Shown here: positions 26,026-36,052 of the stretch, piece after piece
Layout of the letters: every line of letters starts with the position of its first letter
How positions within the stretch are numbered: the stretch's first letter is position 1
Source of the DNA: Segatella hominis
Lineage (GTDB): Bacteria > Bacteroidota > Bacteroidia > Bacteroidales > Bacteroidaceae
DNA length: 64,000 bases
Direction: 5' to 3'
Assembly (NCBI RefSeq): GCF_019249725.2
Contig: NZ_CP137559.1
Coordinates: 725,501-789,500 of the forward strand
Notes under the pieces: generated by a model
What the model was told of the DNA's origin: nothing
The model's input: only the letters and a program-made list of their open reading frames with translations
Database searches by the model: none
Translations under genes and position numbers: made by a program

Positions 26026-27522
26026 TTAAAGTGTTACTCCATTTTTGAAGATGGAAATCTCGCGATAACCATTCTCCTCGTTGCGAGCTTCCTCTCCACT
26101 GGCTATGGAGATGATCTTGTCGATGAACTTGCGTACGAGGTCCTTCATCTCAGTGCCCTCTACGAGCTCGCCGGCATTGAAGTCAATCCAGTTTGGCTTG
26201 TTCTTTGCCAAGGTGCTGTTGGTAGAAATCTTCATGGTTGGTACGAAGGTGCCGAATGGGGTACCGCGACCGGTGGTGAAGAGAACCAACTGGCATCCTG
26301 CTGATGCCAAGGCTGTAGCTGCTACGAGGTCGTTGCCTGGTGCTGAAAGGAGGTTCAAACCATTTGTCTCCAGACGGTCACCATACTGCAATACACCGCT
26401 GACTGGTGCACGACCGCACTTCTGTGTACAACCGAGAGCCTTATCTTCCAATGTAGAGATACCGCCCGCCTTGTTGCCTGGTGAAGGATTCTCACCTACA
26501 GGTTCGCCATGACTCAGGAAGTACTCCTTGAAATCATTGATGAGATGAACGGTCTTGTCGAACAATTCCTTGTTCTCACAACGGTTCATGAGAATCGTCT
26601 CTGCACCGAACATCTCAGGCACCTCAGTAAGGATAGAAGTACCGCCCTGAGCAACGAGCCAGTCGGAGAACTCACCTACCAATGGGTTGGCAGTGATACC
26701 GCTGAACCCGTCAGAACCACCGCACTTCAAACCTACGCGCAACTTGCTGACAGGAACTTTCTGACGCTTGTCTGTTTTAGCCTTGTCGTAGAGCTGCCAG
26801 AGTATATCCATTCCCACTTCCAGTTCGTCGCCTTCCACCTTCTGGGTCACGAGCAACTTGATGCGATCCTTGTCATAGTCGCCGAGCATCTCCATGAACT
26901 CGTCAGGCTGATTATTCTCACATCCGAGTGAAAGAACGAGCACAGCACCAGCATTTGGATGGAGGCAGATGTCACGAAGCACCTTGCGGGTATTCTCGTG
27001 GTCGCCAGAGAGCTGGGAACAGCCGAAGTTGTGGTGCCAAGCATGGATGGCATCAATGCCCTCGCATTTTGTCTCCTCCTTGAGTCGCTCAACCAGTTTT
27101 TCCGCTACGCCATTCACGCAGCCTACGGTAGGAACTACCCAGATTTCATTTCTTACGCCAACCTCACCGTTCTTGCGCACGTAGCCCAGGAAGGTGCGGT
27201 CTTCCTTCTCGATGTTCAACTGCTCATCTACAGGATTGTAAGTATATTCCAAAGTGCCGGCAAGGTTGGTCTTGAGGTTGTTTTCGTTGACCCACTCACC
27301 CTGTTTCAGGTCTTTCTTTGCATGTCCGATAGGGTAACCGTACTTGATGATGTCCTTTCCTTCAGGCGCATCATCGATGAGCACTTTGTGTCCGGCAGGA
27401 GTATCCTGCAAGAGGGTGATAGACTTACCATCTACTTCGATGGTCTCGCCCTTCTTCATAGGGCACAAGCAAACCACTACCGAGTCGGCAGGGTTAATTT
27501 TGATAAAGCTTGATTGTTTCAT
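26026..27522 (-). CDS. uxaA: Altronate dehydratase (UxaA family)
   Basis: Dehydrates D-altronate to 2-keto-3-deoxygluconate in galacturonate catabolism. The protein has 498 residues. The N-terminal SAF-type domain (about 1-90) is joined to the large GD/altronate-dehydratase catalytic domain, with WVVPTVGCVNGVAEKL, HNFGCSQLSGDHENT, LKCGGSDGFSGITANP and GCTQKCGRAPV. Cys residues in these motifs probably bind the metal or Fe-S centre. A LacI regulator gene follows upstream on the same strand, and the kdgK-eda pair that uses the product is divergent nearby, so the pathway is complete after altronate. Confidence 0.95.
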   Translation of the reverse strand: MKQSSFIKINPADSVVVCLCPMKKGETIEVDGKSITLLQDTPAGHKVLIDDAPEGKDIIKYGYPIGHAKKDLKQGEWVNENNLKTNLAGTLEYTYNPVDEQLNIEKEDRTFLGYVRKNGEVGVRNEIWVVPTVGCVNGVAEKLVERLKEETKCEGIDAIHAWHHNFGCSQLSGDHENTRKVLRDICLHPNAGAVLVLSLGCENNQPDEFMEMLGDYDKDRIKLLVTQKVEGDELEVGMDILWQLYDKAKTDKRQKVPVSKLRVGLKCGGSDGFSGITANPLVGEFSDWLVAQGGTSILTEVPEMFGAETILMNRCENKELFDKTVHLINDFKEYFLSHGEPVGENPSPGNKAGGISTLEDKALGCTQKCGRAPVSGVLQYGDRLETNGLNLLSAPGNDLVAATALASAGCQLVLFTTGRGTPFGTFVPTMKISTNSTLAKNKPNWIDFNAGELVEGTEMKDLVRKFIDKIISIASGEEARNEENGYREISIFKNGVTL

Positions 27523-27598
27523 CTGTAGTTATGTTTTTTAAATTTATAATTACATAAAATTCTATTTATTCTTATTTAAAAATATCCCCAGAATCTTC

Positions 27599-28663
27599 CT
27601 ACAACTGCGTTCTGCGGTAGAAGTCGATATTCTCCTTCATCAGCAGCTCGATAGGCATATAGTTGACCGGTGTTACCTTTTTCTTGAGGACAAGTGCCCG
27701 GAAGAGCGTCTCCACACAGTTGTATCCTTGCATATAGGCATGCTGTGCGATGAGGAAGGAGATGCTACCTTCTCTCAGACATTTTGCATTCTTCTCCACC
27801 ATATCATATCCCATAATTTGAACATCACGGCGGTTGGTCTTCAGCAGGAAGTCACCCACGATATGAGCCTTCGAGGTCAGGGTGATGCAATGGTGCGTAT
27901 TCGGATTGGTGGCAAAGTATTTCTCCAGCATCTTCATGAACTCGGCGCGGGAACCATTGAGTGGCAGGTCGAGCACATTGATCTTGACGCTTGGGAAATG
28001 GTCGTGCATATAGTGGCGGAACCCAACCTCACGGTTGTCCTGCTGCTTGCTGACCACGATTCCGTTCTTTGTCTGTCTCATCAGCATAATCTCCTTTTCT
28101 TTGAAAGCAAGCATCATGAGCATCTTGGCAGCGAAGAATCCACTGCAGAAAGAATCCTGTCCGAAGAAGGAAAGCGGACGAAGGTCGGGCATGTAGGAGT
28201 CGAGTAAGATGAACGGAATGTTCAACTCATGCAATTGGTCGGTAAATGCTCTGGTAATTTCAAGAGATGAAGGCACGACGATGACACCCTCCGGCTTTTC
28301 TTCGACGATAGCCTTTCCCTGTTCGATGAAAGACTCCTCGCTGGAGCGCTCATAAAAGTTGATCTTCACGTTGATGTGAAAATCGCGTTTGCTTTCCTCA
28401 CATTTGCGTGCACCTTCCTCTATCTCCTCCCAGTAAGCCTCAGATTCATGCTTCGGAAGTAGCAAGTAGAAGGTATATGACTTGTTGTATGCCAGAGCAC
28501 TGGCATACATGTTAGGCTGATAGTTCATCTCCTTGAGCGCCTGTTCCACTTTTTCGCGGGCAGGTTTGGAGACATTAGGTCGGTCGTGGAGAACTCTATC
28601 GACAGTACCTACAGATACGCCAGCCCTTTCGGCGATATCTTTGATTCTTATTTTTTCGGCCAT
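27599..28663 (-). CDS. LacI-family transcriptional regulator of the hexuronate module
   Basis: DNA-binding repressor/activator of 354 residues. The N-terminal helix-turn-helix (IRIKDIAERAGVSVGTVDRVL, positions 4-24 read as a motif) is followed by a hinge and a periplasmic-binding-protein-like effector domain. It is transcribed divergently from kdgK across a 376-bp region and lies 76 bp upstream of uxaA, the classic place for a local regulator. The effector is likely a pathway intermediate such as KDG. Confidence 0.93.
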   Translation of the reverse strand: MAEKIRIKDIAERAGVSVGTVDRVLHDRPNVSKPAREKVEQALKEMNYQPNMYASALAYNKSYTFYLLLPKHESEAYWEEIEEGARKCEESKRDFHINVKINFYERSSEESFIEQGKAIVEEKPEGVIVVPSSLEITRAFTDQLHELNIPFILLDSYMPDLRPLSFFGQDSFCSGFFAAKMLMMLAFKEKEIMLMRQTKNGIVVSKQQDNREVGFRHYMHDHFPSVKINVLDLPLNGSRAEFMKMLEKYFATNPNTHHCITLTSKAHIVGDFLLKTNRRDVQIMGYDMVEKNAKCLREGSISFLIAQHAYMQGYNCVETLFRALVLKKKVTPVNYMPIELLMKENIDFYRRTQL

Positions 28664-29039
28664 GTTTTAAGCGTTTGCTGGTTTTATGCCAATTTGTTAT
28701 TAAACTAAGTCTATGATGCACTTTCTTTCACGTGCGTACATTAATATAATATATGTAGATGCGCTTGTTGTACTGTGCGAAGATGGTAATTCAGAGAACT
28801 TCCATTTTCCGTGTGTGCGTCCACATATAGAATATTCGGTACAAATTTACAATAAAAAATTGAATTGTGCGAATGCACAGCAACTTTTTTGCACAAAAAC
28901 TAAAAAAAAACTCGATTTTGTTTCGTTATTTGAGAAATTATGATTATTTTTGCCACGATATTCGGAACAGAATGCAAATTATTTGATACTGAATTCGAAG
29001 AACAACTATAAAGAAACAAATTAAAAAACATTTCAAGCA
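28664..29039. promoter_or_regulatory. Divergent regulatory region lacI / kdgK
   Basis: This 376-bp AT-rich gap holds no gene. A palindrome TGTGC-GAAT-GCACA (28866-28879), with a further TTTTTTGCACAAAAAC segment just downstream, is a candidate LacI-type operator. TATTTTTG at 28945-28952 fits the -7 consensus for kdgK, about 88 bp before the start, but no TTTG has correct spacing. Confidence 0.4.
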
Positions 29040-30062
29040 ATGGCAAAAATTGTAACATTAGGTGAGATCATGCTTCGTTTGTCTCCAGAAGGTAATGATC
29101 GTTTTATCCAGAGTGAATCATTCCGTATCATCCCTGGTGGTGGTGAGGCTAACGTAGCTGTCAGTGTAGCTAACTATGGTCATGAGGCTTACTTCGTATC
29201 TAAGTTGCCTAAGCATGAGATTGGTCAGATTGCAGTTAACGCCCTCCGTCGTTATGGCGTGAATACCGATTTCATTGCTCGTGGTGGCGACCGTGTTGGT
29301 CTCTATTATGCAGAGACAGGTGCTTCTATGCGTCCTTCTAAGGTAATCTATGACCGTGCTCATAGTTCTATCGCAGAGGCAGATCCATCTGATTTCGATT
29401 TCGACAAGATTATGGAGGGTGCTCAGTGGTTCCACTGGAGTGGTATTACTCCTGCTATCAGCGACAAGGCTGCTGAGTTGACCAAGTTGGCTTGTGAGGC
29501 TGCTAAGCGTCACGGTGTAACAGTTTCTGTTGACCTCAATTTCCGCAAGAAGCTCTGGACTTCAGAGAAGGCTATCTCTGTTATGCGTCCATTGATGCAG
29601 TATGTAGATGTCTGCATCGGTAATGAGGAAGATGCTCAGCTCTGCTTGGGCTTCAAGCCAGATGCTGACGTAGAGGGTGGTAAGACTGACGCTGAGGGAT
29701 ACTATGGTATCTTCCAGGGTATGATGAAGGAGTTTGGCTTCAAGTATGTAGTTTCTACACTTCGTGAGTCTCTCTCTGCTACACACAATGGTTGGAAGGC
29801 TCTTATCTACAACGGTGAGGAGTTCTACCAGAGCAAGCATTATGATATCAACCCAATCATCGACCGCGTAGGTGGTGGTGACTCTTTCTCTGGCGGTTTG
29901 ATCCACGGTCTCTTGACTAAGAATACTCAGGCTGAGGCTTTGGAGTTTGCAGTAGCTGCTTCTGCTTTGAAGCACACTATCCCTGGCGACTTCAACCAGG
30001 TTTCTGTTGACGAGGTAGAGAGTCTTGCTGGTGGTAACGCTAATGGTCGCGTTCAGCGATAA
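29040..30062 (+). CDS. kdgK: 2-keto-3-deoxygluconate kinase (PfkB family)
   Basis: Phosphorylates KDG to KDPG. The protein has 340 residues with the ribokinase fold: N-terminal GEIMLRLSPEG, a GGGEANVAVSVA substrate segment, and the C-terminal anion-hole motif VGGGDSFSGG with catalytic base D281. Assignment to KDG rather than another sugar rests on the adjacent eda and nearby uxaA. Codon use (many GGT, GCT and CGT codons) is more biased than in neighbours, suggesting high expression. eda follows after 79 bp. Confidence 0.92.
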   Translation: MAKIVTLGEIMLRLSPEGNDRFIQSESFRIIPGGGEANVAVSVANYGHEAYFVSKLPKHEIGQIAVNALRRYGVNTDFIARGGDRVGLYYAETGASMRPSKVIYDRAHSSIAEADPSDFDFDKIMEGAQWFHWSGITPAISDKAAELTKLACEAAKRHGVTVSVDLNFRKKLWTSEKAISVMRPLMQYVDVCIGNEEDAQLCLGFKPDADVEGGKTDAEGYYGIFQGMMKEFGFKYVVSTLRESLSATHNGWKALIYNGEEFYQSKHYDINPIIDRVGGGDSFSGGLIHGLLTKNTQAEALEFAVAASALKHTIPGDFNQVSVDEVESLAGGNANGRVQR

Positions 30063-30141
30063 TTTAAGTGAAGAGTGTAGAATTCATTTGTGCTCTTCCT
30101 ATTTAACATTTAACACTTAACATTTAATATTTAAATAAAAA

Positions 30142-30813
30142 ATGGCAAAGTTTAGCAAAATGCAGGTCATGGCAGCCATGAAAGAGACTGGTATGGTTCC
30201 TGTATTCTTCAATAAGGATATTGAAATTTGCAAGAACGTCATCAAGGCTTGTTATGAGGGTGGCGTACGTGTATTCGAGTTTACTAACCGTGGTGATTTC
30301 GCTCACGAAATCTTCGGTGAGTTGGTAAAGTGGGCTGACAAGGAGTGCCCAGAGATGATTCTTGGTGCTGGTACAGTAGTTGATGCTGGTACTGCTTCTC
30401 TCTATCTCCAGTTGGGTGCCAATTTCATCGTAGGTCCTAACTTCAACCCAGAGATTGCTCCTGTATGCAACCGTCGCCTGGTTCCTTATTCTCCTGGTTG
30501 TGGTTCTGTAACAGAGATCAACAATGCTCAGGCTGCAGGTTGTGATGTAACTAAGGTATTCCCTGCAGGTAACGTAGGTGGTCCTTCATTCGTTAAGAAT
30601 GTAATGGCACCTTTGCGCTGGAGCAATATCATGGTTACTGGTGCTGTAGAGCCAACTGAAGAGAACTTGACTCCTTGGATCAAGGCAGGTGTCCTCTGTG
30701 TAGGTATGGGTTCTAAGCTCTTCCCTAAGGAGACTGTAGCTGCTGGCGACTGGGCTGCAGTTACTGCTAAGTGTAAAGAGGCTCTTGGCTATATTGCCAA
30801 GGCTCGTGGTTAA
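30142..30813 (+). CDS. eda: KDPG/KHG aldolase
   Basis: Class I aldolase splitting KDPG into pyruvate and glyceraldehyde 3-phosphate. The length of 223 residues is normal. The Schiff-base lysine is K138 in [12 protein letters not shown], and E46 (VFEFTNRG) is the likely acid/base. The phosphate-binding area is near [10 protein letters not shown]. It follows kdgK on the same strand and shares its strong codon bias. The next gene, a large sensor kinase, begins 19 bp downstream, so some read-through is likely. Confidence 0.95.
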   Translation: MAKFSKMQVMAAMKETGMVPVFFNKDIEICKNVIKACYEGGVRVFEFTNRGDFAHEIFGELVKWADKECPEMILGAGTVVDAGTASLYLQLGANFIVGPNFNPEIAPVCNRRLVPYSPGCGSVTEINNAQAAGCDVTKVFPAGNVGGPSFVKNVMAPLRWSNIMVTGAVEPTEENLTPWIKAGVLCVGMGSKLFPKETVAAGDWAAVTAKCKEALGYIAKARG

Positions 30814-30832
30814 TTGAGATTTTAATGGCTTA

Positions 30833-33800
30833 ATGGCCAAAATTAATATCACGCAAAAGTTCAGCGCCTCCATCGTGATGATGTTGGCGCTGTTTTTCTA
30901 TTCAGCTTGTGGTCCTTCTCATAAGCAGGAGGTGGATCGGTTGAATACACTTTCATATGCCTATCACTACCGTAACCTTGATTCTACTAAAATGTTGGCA
31001 CAGAGAGCTTTAGCTCTTTCTGATGACTATCGTGCCGGGTATGCTGAGGCTTGCAATAACTTAGCATTCGTAGAGATGGCAAAGATGAATTACAAGGAGG
31101 CTCGCCGATGGCTCGGTCTTGTGGAAGAAAAGAGCAACAATCAACTGGAGCTTCTCATTGCTGATGTGCAGATGATGCGCATCTGTCAGCGGGAATCTCA
31201 CAACAAAGATTTTTATTCCTATCGCGAGAAAGCGATGGTGCGCTTGCGCCGCTTGGGCGAGGAGGCTTCCAATCTGCCACCCCGTGAGCGGCGACGTGCC
31301 ACCTATGCTCATAGCGAATTTGATATCGTTGATGCCACCTATTGTTATTATGTCGGTCTGGAAGAACCGATGCTGAAGGCTTTGAACGATATTGATGCGG
31401 ATGCTCTTGAGGCAGATACTGCCCAGTATCTCAACTATCTATATAATATCGGTTCGGGTGGTGCAATCACCAATGGAACGTCTGAACAGATAGCACAGAC
31501 GGAATTTGACTATCTGATACAATGCTATATGTTGGCTTCAGCCGGACGAGTCATCATGCCCGATGGTACGATGGCCGGCGGTTATCCTTACTGGCAGGCT
31601 AATGCCCTTCAGGCTATCAGTGAACATCTGCAGAATGGAAGGATGCGAGATTTCCTCATCCGAAATAACCTGCCGGCTATCCAGTATCTGAATGTAGAAC
31701 AGATGCCAGATACGCTCTTGGCTGGTAATTTAGCTCAGCGTGCGCTGAACCTTTTCATCTCTTATGGTGATATCTACCAGATAGCGGGTGGTTACCGTAC
31801 GCTGTCTGAATGTTACTTCGCTATAGAGGATTATAATTCTGCAGGCGACTGTCTGCTTCGTGCCTTACAAGTGAGCAAGAATATCAAGTCAGCTCCCGAT
31901 CTGGTGGCTTCTATCCGTGAACGACTTTGTTTGGTATATTCTGCGCTCGACAATAAACAGCAGAGTGACTACAACCGCAATATCTATCTTGACTTGCAGG
32001 AACGAACCCGTCAGGACAGGCAGTTGGAAGCTCGCGCCACCTTGCTTGATGATAATGCTCTGCAGCTCAATCTCATGATAGCAGCGGTACTCGTCATGAT
32101 ATTGCTCGTGGTCATCCTCCTGTATCTCTTCGACCGTATGCGAAGAAGAAAGATACAGTCTAAACCACTGTCTTCCCTGCTTGAACCTTTAGAGCAGTGG
32201 AAACAGCGTAATACACAGTATATCAATGATATAAATGAAATAACAGAAGAATTGAATGAAGAGATATCTATAGCCCGTTTGCATCTTGATGACAATAAAA
32301 AACGTAATTTGGAGCAGCGTGCTAAGGTCTCTTTAGTGAATAGCATCACACCTTTTATAGATCGCATGATTCATGAGGTGGATAAGTTGGCAGAGGATGA
32401 TGAAAGTACCCCGGATGAGGTGAAACAGGAGCGGTATGAGTATATCTCAGAACTGACGGATAAGATCAACCAGTATAACACCATCCTGACCAACTGGATT
32501 CAGATGCGACAGGGAACTTTGAATCTCCGTATCGTCTCTTTCCCTCTCCAACCGCTTTTCGATATTGTGGCAAAGGGCAAGATGAGTTTCCAGATGAAGA
32601 AGATAAAACTCGATGTGCAGCCAACTGCAGCTAAGGTGAAGGCAGACCGCACCCTGACGCTCTTTATGATCAATACTATCGCCGACAATGCACGCAAGTT
32701 TACTCCTGCTGGAGGTAAGGTTACTGTTTCTGCAGAGGAACATGATAAATATGTAGAAATCGTCATCGCTGATACCGGTAAGGGAATGGATGAGGAACAA
32801 TTGGCTCATGTCTTCGACCGTACCTATACGGGCGGTCATGGATTCGGACTCCTCAACTGCAAGGGTATCATCGAGAAATATAAGAAGGTGAGCAGTATCT
32901 TCAATATTTGTCATATTGAGGCAGAGAGTGAAGTGGGAAAGGGTAGTGTGTTCCGTTTCCGACTGCCTAAGGGAATCGGACGGATGATCGTTGGTGTCAT
33001 TCTTTTGTTGGCATCATCCGTGTCGTCTTTTGCATCCCAGATACATCAGCATTCCCTGGCTACCGGAAAGGTTTCCCGAGAACTCACTTTGGCTGATGCC
33101 TTTGCCGACAGTGCTTATTTTAGCAATATCAATGGTACATACCAGCGTACCTTGGCATTTGCTGATTCTGCCATCTACTATCTCAATCAGCATTATCTGC
33201 GCCAGTATCCTCAGGGTAAAAATCTGATGGTGAGCAGTCCAAAACTCTCTCAAGCTGCCGAACTGAAATGGTTTGCTGATAGTGTGACGACCGATTACAG
33301 CATTATTCTCGACATTAGAAATGAGAGTGCGGTGGCTGCGCTTGCCTTGCATCAATGGACTTTGTATGATAGAAACAATAAGGTTTATACCAAACTCTTC
33401 CGGGAACGGAGTACTGATAATACACTGCCTGAGTATGTCCGCACGATGCAGAGTTCGGAAAACTCCAAGACGGTAGCTGTCATCCTGCTCTTTCTCCTGT
33501 TGTTGCAGTTGCCGATAGCCTACTATCTGCTCTATTATCGCCATGTAGTGACCTATCGCTTTGCGGTGGATCGCATCCGTGATATCAATCTTCTGTTGCT
33601 CAGCGACCAGTCTATACCGGAGAAGTTGAAGCGCATCAGGGAAATATGGAGTAAGAAGTCCCGGCATACCCGTGTCAATTTCCGTTTGGATGAGGTGGTG
33701 CATGAGATTGAGGAAGAACTGAAACGTGGACTGGATTTATCGAATGGCAAGGAGGCAGATAATCAACTGCTGGAAGATGAGTTGAGACGGGTGCGATTTG

Positions 33801-34357
33801 AAAATGATCGTTTGCACGTATCTAATTCTGTATTAGATAATTGCCTCTCTACGTTGAAGCATGAGACGATGTATTATCCGTCACGTATCCGACAGTTGAT
33901 AGAGGCATCCCCTGATGATGTAGCTTCTCTGAAAGAATTGGTAGATTACTATAAATCCATCTATCTGATGCTGAGTGCGCAGGCGATGGAACAGGTGGAA
34001 ACCAATCTGAAGTGTGATGCTGCGCTGAAGGATTATCTCTTCCGGCTGATACAGGAAACCGTGAAGGATCTTGCCAAGGCGCATGGTATTGCCATCACGC
34101 AAGTGAAACAGGAAATCAAAACTGTGCATACGGCTTATGCCACCTGCCAGTTTGTTTTCTCCGGATTGAGATACGATGACTCCTTGCATCATCTCCTTTT
34201 CACTCCGCTTACCGAGGATATGAGATTCTTAGTTTGCCGCCAGATTGTGAGGGAGATGGGAGAGACTACCAATCTTCGAGGCTGCGGTATCCAGGCAAAG
34301 TCTTCTGATGATGGATTCCTGGTCATTGAGGTAGTTCTGCCGGGGATGTTGGTATAG
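30833..34357 (+). CDS. Two-part sensor kinase (DUF5112-HATPase-DUF5113 architecture)
   Basis: A protein of 1,174 residues. The N-terminus has a lipobox-like segment (FYSAC, Cys26), then a TPR-rich region to about 405, a membrane helix (about 413-434), a helical dimerisation-like region, and a GHKL ATPase with N box N614/N618, DTGKGMD (D647 onward) and GGHGFGLL (from 667). At the place of the H box it reads VNSITPF, with N503 where His is expected. A second signal-like helix (about 716-735), a probable periplasmic stretch and another helix (879-900) follow, then a second cytoplasmic part with LKHETMYYPSRIRQL, His1010, but no clear ATPase. The response regulator gene is 50 bp downstream. Confidence 0.85.
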   Translation: MAKINITQKFSASIVMMLALFFYSACGPSHKQEVDRLNTLSYAYHYRNLDSTKMLAQRALALSDDYRAGYAEACNNLAFVEMAKMNYKEARRWLGLVEEKSNNQLELLIADVQMMRICQRESHNKDFYSYREKAMVRLRRLGEEASNLPPRERRRATYAHSEFDIVDATYCYYVGLEEPMLKALNDIDADALEADTAQYLNYLYNIGSGGAITNGTSEQIAQTEFDYLIQCYMLASAGRVIMPDGTMAGGYPYWQANALQAISEHLQNGRMRDFLIRNNLPAIQYLNVEQMPDTLLAGNLAQRALNLFISYGDIYQIAGGYRTLSECYFAIEDYNSAGDCLLRALQVSKNIKSAPDLVASIRERLCLVYSALDNKQQSDYNRNIYLDLQERTRQDRQLEARATLLDDNALQLNLMIAAVLVMILLVVILLYLFDRMRRRKIQSKPLSSLLEPLEQWKQRNTQYINDINEITEELNEEISIARLHLDDNKKRNLEQRAKVSLVNSITPFIDRMIHEVDKLAEDDESTPDEVKQERYEYISELTDKINQYNTILTNWIQMRQGTLNLRIVSFPLQPLFDIVAKGKMSFQMKKIKLDVQPTAAKVKADRTLTLFMINTIADNARKFTPAGGKVTVSAEEHDKYVEIVIADTGKGMDEEQLAHVFDRTYTGGHGFGLLNCKGIIEKYKKVSSIFNICHIEAESEVGKGSVFRFRLPKGIGRMIVGVILLLASSVSSFASQIHQHSLATGKVSRELTLADAFADSAYFSNINGTYQRTLAFADSAIYYLNQHYLRQYPQGKNLMVSSPKLSQAAELKWFADSVTTDYSIILDIRNESAVAALALHQWTLYDRNNKVYTKLFRERSTDNTLPEYVRTMQSSENSKTVAVILLFLLLLQLPIAYYLLYYRHVVTYRFAVDRIRDINLLLLSDQSIPEKLKRIREIWSKKSRHTRVNFRLDEVVHEIEEELKRGLDLSNGKEADNQLLEDELRRVRFENDRLHVSNSVLDNCLSTLKHETMYYPSRIRQLIEASPDDVASLKELVDYYKSIYLMLSAQAMEQVETNLKCDAALKDYLFRLIQETVKDLAKAHGIAITQVKQEIKTVHTAYATCQFVFSGLRYDDSLHHLLFTPLTEDMRFLVCRQIVREMGETTNLRGCGIQAKSSDDGFLVIEVVLPGMLV

Positions 34358-34407
34358 AATCAAAGATAGTTAAAACATAAATTCAACATAGACTAAAATA
34401 AACGACG

Positions 34408-35133
34408 ATGGACAATTTTAAAGTAATCATAGTAGAGGATGTACCTTTGGAACTGAAAGGTACGGAAGGAATTTTCAAAAACGATATACCCGAAGCTGAG
34501 ATTATCGGAACAGCTGACAGTGAGGTGAGCTATTGGAAACTCATCAAACAGCAGTTGCCTGACCTCGTGCTTCTCGATCTTGGTTTGGGCGGTTCCACTA
34601 CGGTGGGTGTAGAAATTTGCCGCTATACCAAGGAACAGTATCCTAACGTAAAGGTATTGATTTTCACGGGAGAAATCCTGAATGAGAAGCTCTGGGTGGA
34701 TGTTCTTGATGCAGGTTGCGATGGTATTATCCTGAAGAGTGGGGAACTCTTGACCCGTGGCGATGTGGCTTCCTGCATGAGTGGTAAGAAGATGGTTTTC
34801 AATCAGCCGATTCTGCAGAAGATCGTAGAACGTTTCAAGAAAAGTGTCAATAGTCAGTTGATGCGCCAGGAGGCTTTGGTAAATTATGAGATTGACGAAT
34901 ATGACGAGCGCTTCCTTCGCCATCTTGCCCTCGGTTATACCAAGGAGCAGATTACCAATTTGCGAGGTATGCCTTTCGGTGTGAAGAGTTTGGAGAAGAG
35001 ACAGAACGAACTGGTACAGAAACTCTTCCCTGATGGCAACAATGGTATGGGCATCAATGCTACCCGTCTGGTGGTAAGAGCCTGCGAACTTCGCATCTTA
35101 GATATCGACAATCTCGAGGCTGATCCAGAATAA
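34408..35133 (+). CDS. Response regulator with receiver and C-terminal DNA-binding-like domain
   Basis: A protein of 241 residues. The receiver domain (1-125) has the acidic pair E10-D11, phospho-acceptor D57 in LVLLDLGLGG, the Thr of IFTGE and the Lys of ILKSGE. The C-terminal region (about 150-230, DEYDERFLRHLALGYTKEQI...) looks like a LuxR-type helix-turn-helix of the Bacteroidota DUF5932 kind. The position after the two-part kinase, on the same strand, identifies it as the probable partner. Targets are unknown; the following membrane gene is a candidate. Confidence 0.88.
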   Translation: MDNFKVIIVEDVPLELKGTEGIFKNDIPEAEIIGTADSEVSYWKLIKQQLPDLVLLDLGLGGSTTVGVEICRYTKEQYPNVKVLIFTGEILNEKLWVDVLDAGCDGIILKSGELLTRGDVASCMSGKKMVFNQPILQKIVERFKKSVNSQLMRQEALVNYEIDEYDERFLRHLALGYTKEQITNLRGMPFGVKSLEKRQNELVQKLFPDGNNGMGINATRLVVRACELRILDIDNLEADPE

Positions 35134-35192
35134 GCTGCGGCATCAAGAAAGATATAGAATAGGATTTAATCAGGAAAAGAATAGAGAGAACG

Positions 35193-35780
35193 ATGAAGAA
35201 AATGAAGGTGTTTTCGTATTTGGCTTTAGGTTTGGGCGTGGCTCAAATCCTGCTGATGCTGACTTCGTGGCTGTTGACGGCTGCGATGCCGGAGGACTAT
35301 AACCGTTCGCTCTTGAGTTCTGAGGGCATCCGCTGGTTCTTCGGTCAGTTCCAGGATCATTTAGCTTCGCCCGTATTAGTGTGGCTGGTGTTGGGTGGTA
35401 TCACCTATGGAGCTTTCTGTAGAAGTGGTATTGTCCATTATAAGCCAGACGAGTATCGTCAGCGCTTTGCGATGGGCGTGGCAAGTTTTGAGTTAGGGGT
35501 ATTTGTGATTATCATGTTGGCACTCACCCTGCTGCCTCATGCCATCCTTCTGAATGTGATGGGCGGTCTCTTTCCAAGCAGTTTTACGCAGAGCATCATA
35601 CCTTATACCGCTTTTGCCGTAACCGTAGTCTGCTGCAGTTTCGGTGTTATCAGTGATAACCTGAAGGGAGTGGAGGATATTTTCTGCTGTATGTCGTATG
35701 GTATTTCTACGGCATCTCCTCTCATTGTGCTCTATGTATTCGCCGCCCAGTTGTTCTATTCAGTTCTGTATCTGATATAA
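35193..35780 (+). CDS. Short AbgT-like multi-pass membrane protein
   Basis: A protein of 195 residues with about five hydrophobic segments. The segment LLSSEGIRWFFGQFQDHL resembles the start of AbgT-family (p-aminobenzoyl-glutamate/drug) transporters, but the protein is less than half their length (about 500), so it is either a reduced relative or a different membrane protein. It lies 59 bp after the response regulator on the same strand and so is probably in its operon. Confidence 0.6.
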   Translation: MKKMKVFSYLALGLGVAQILLMLTSWLLTAAMPEDYNRSLLSSEGIRWFFGQFQDHLASPVLVWLVLGGITYGAFCRSGIVHYKPDEYRQRFAMGVASFELGVFVIIMLALTLLPHAILLNVMGGLFPSSFTQSIIPYTAFAVTVVCCSFGVISDNLKGVEDIFCCMSYGISTASPLIVLYVFAAQLFYSVLYLI

Positions 35781-35851
35781 GAACAGTTTCTTGAACGAAT
35801 CATCATACGTGTTTTTATTATCTTGAAAGAAACGTTTGATTAATATAAAAA

Positions 35852-35899
35852 AATGAGGCTTCCCGTATTTTCCGTTGCAGGAGAAAGGGGAAGCCTCTG
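35852..35899 (-). terminator. Terminator of the Gly/Ser-rich secreted protein gene
   Basis: GAGGCTTCCC pairs with GGGGAAGCCTC around a loop of about 25 nt. The minus strand continues into TTTTTTT, the plus strand does not. It lies 150 bp past the stop of the gene at 36053. Confidence 0.65.
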
Positions 35900-36052
35900 T
35901 AAATAACTCTCTATTGGTCCTTTTACCTATGTTGAACCTATTGAACTTTCATCTTTTACTATACTTAATTATTCAGCATGGTAAATGTTCCGCATTTTCT
36001 TGAATTTTATAACTCTTTTGTTTTTATATCTTATGAATTAATGTTTTCAAAA

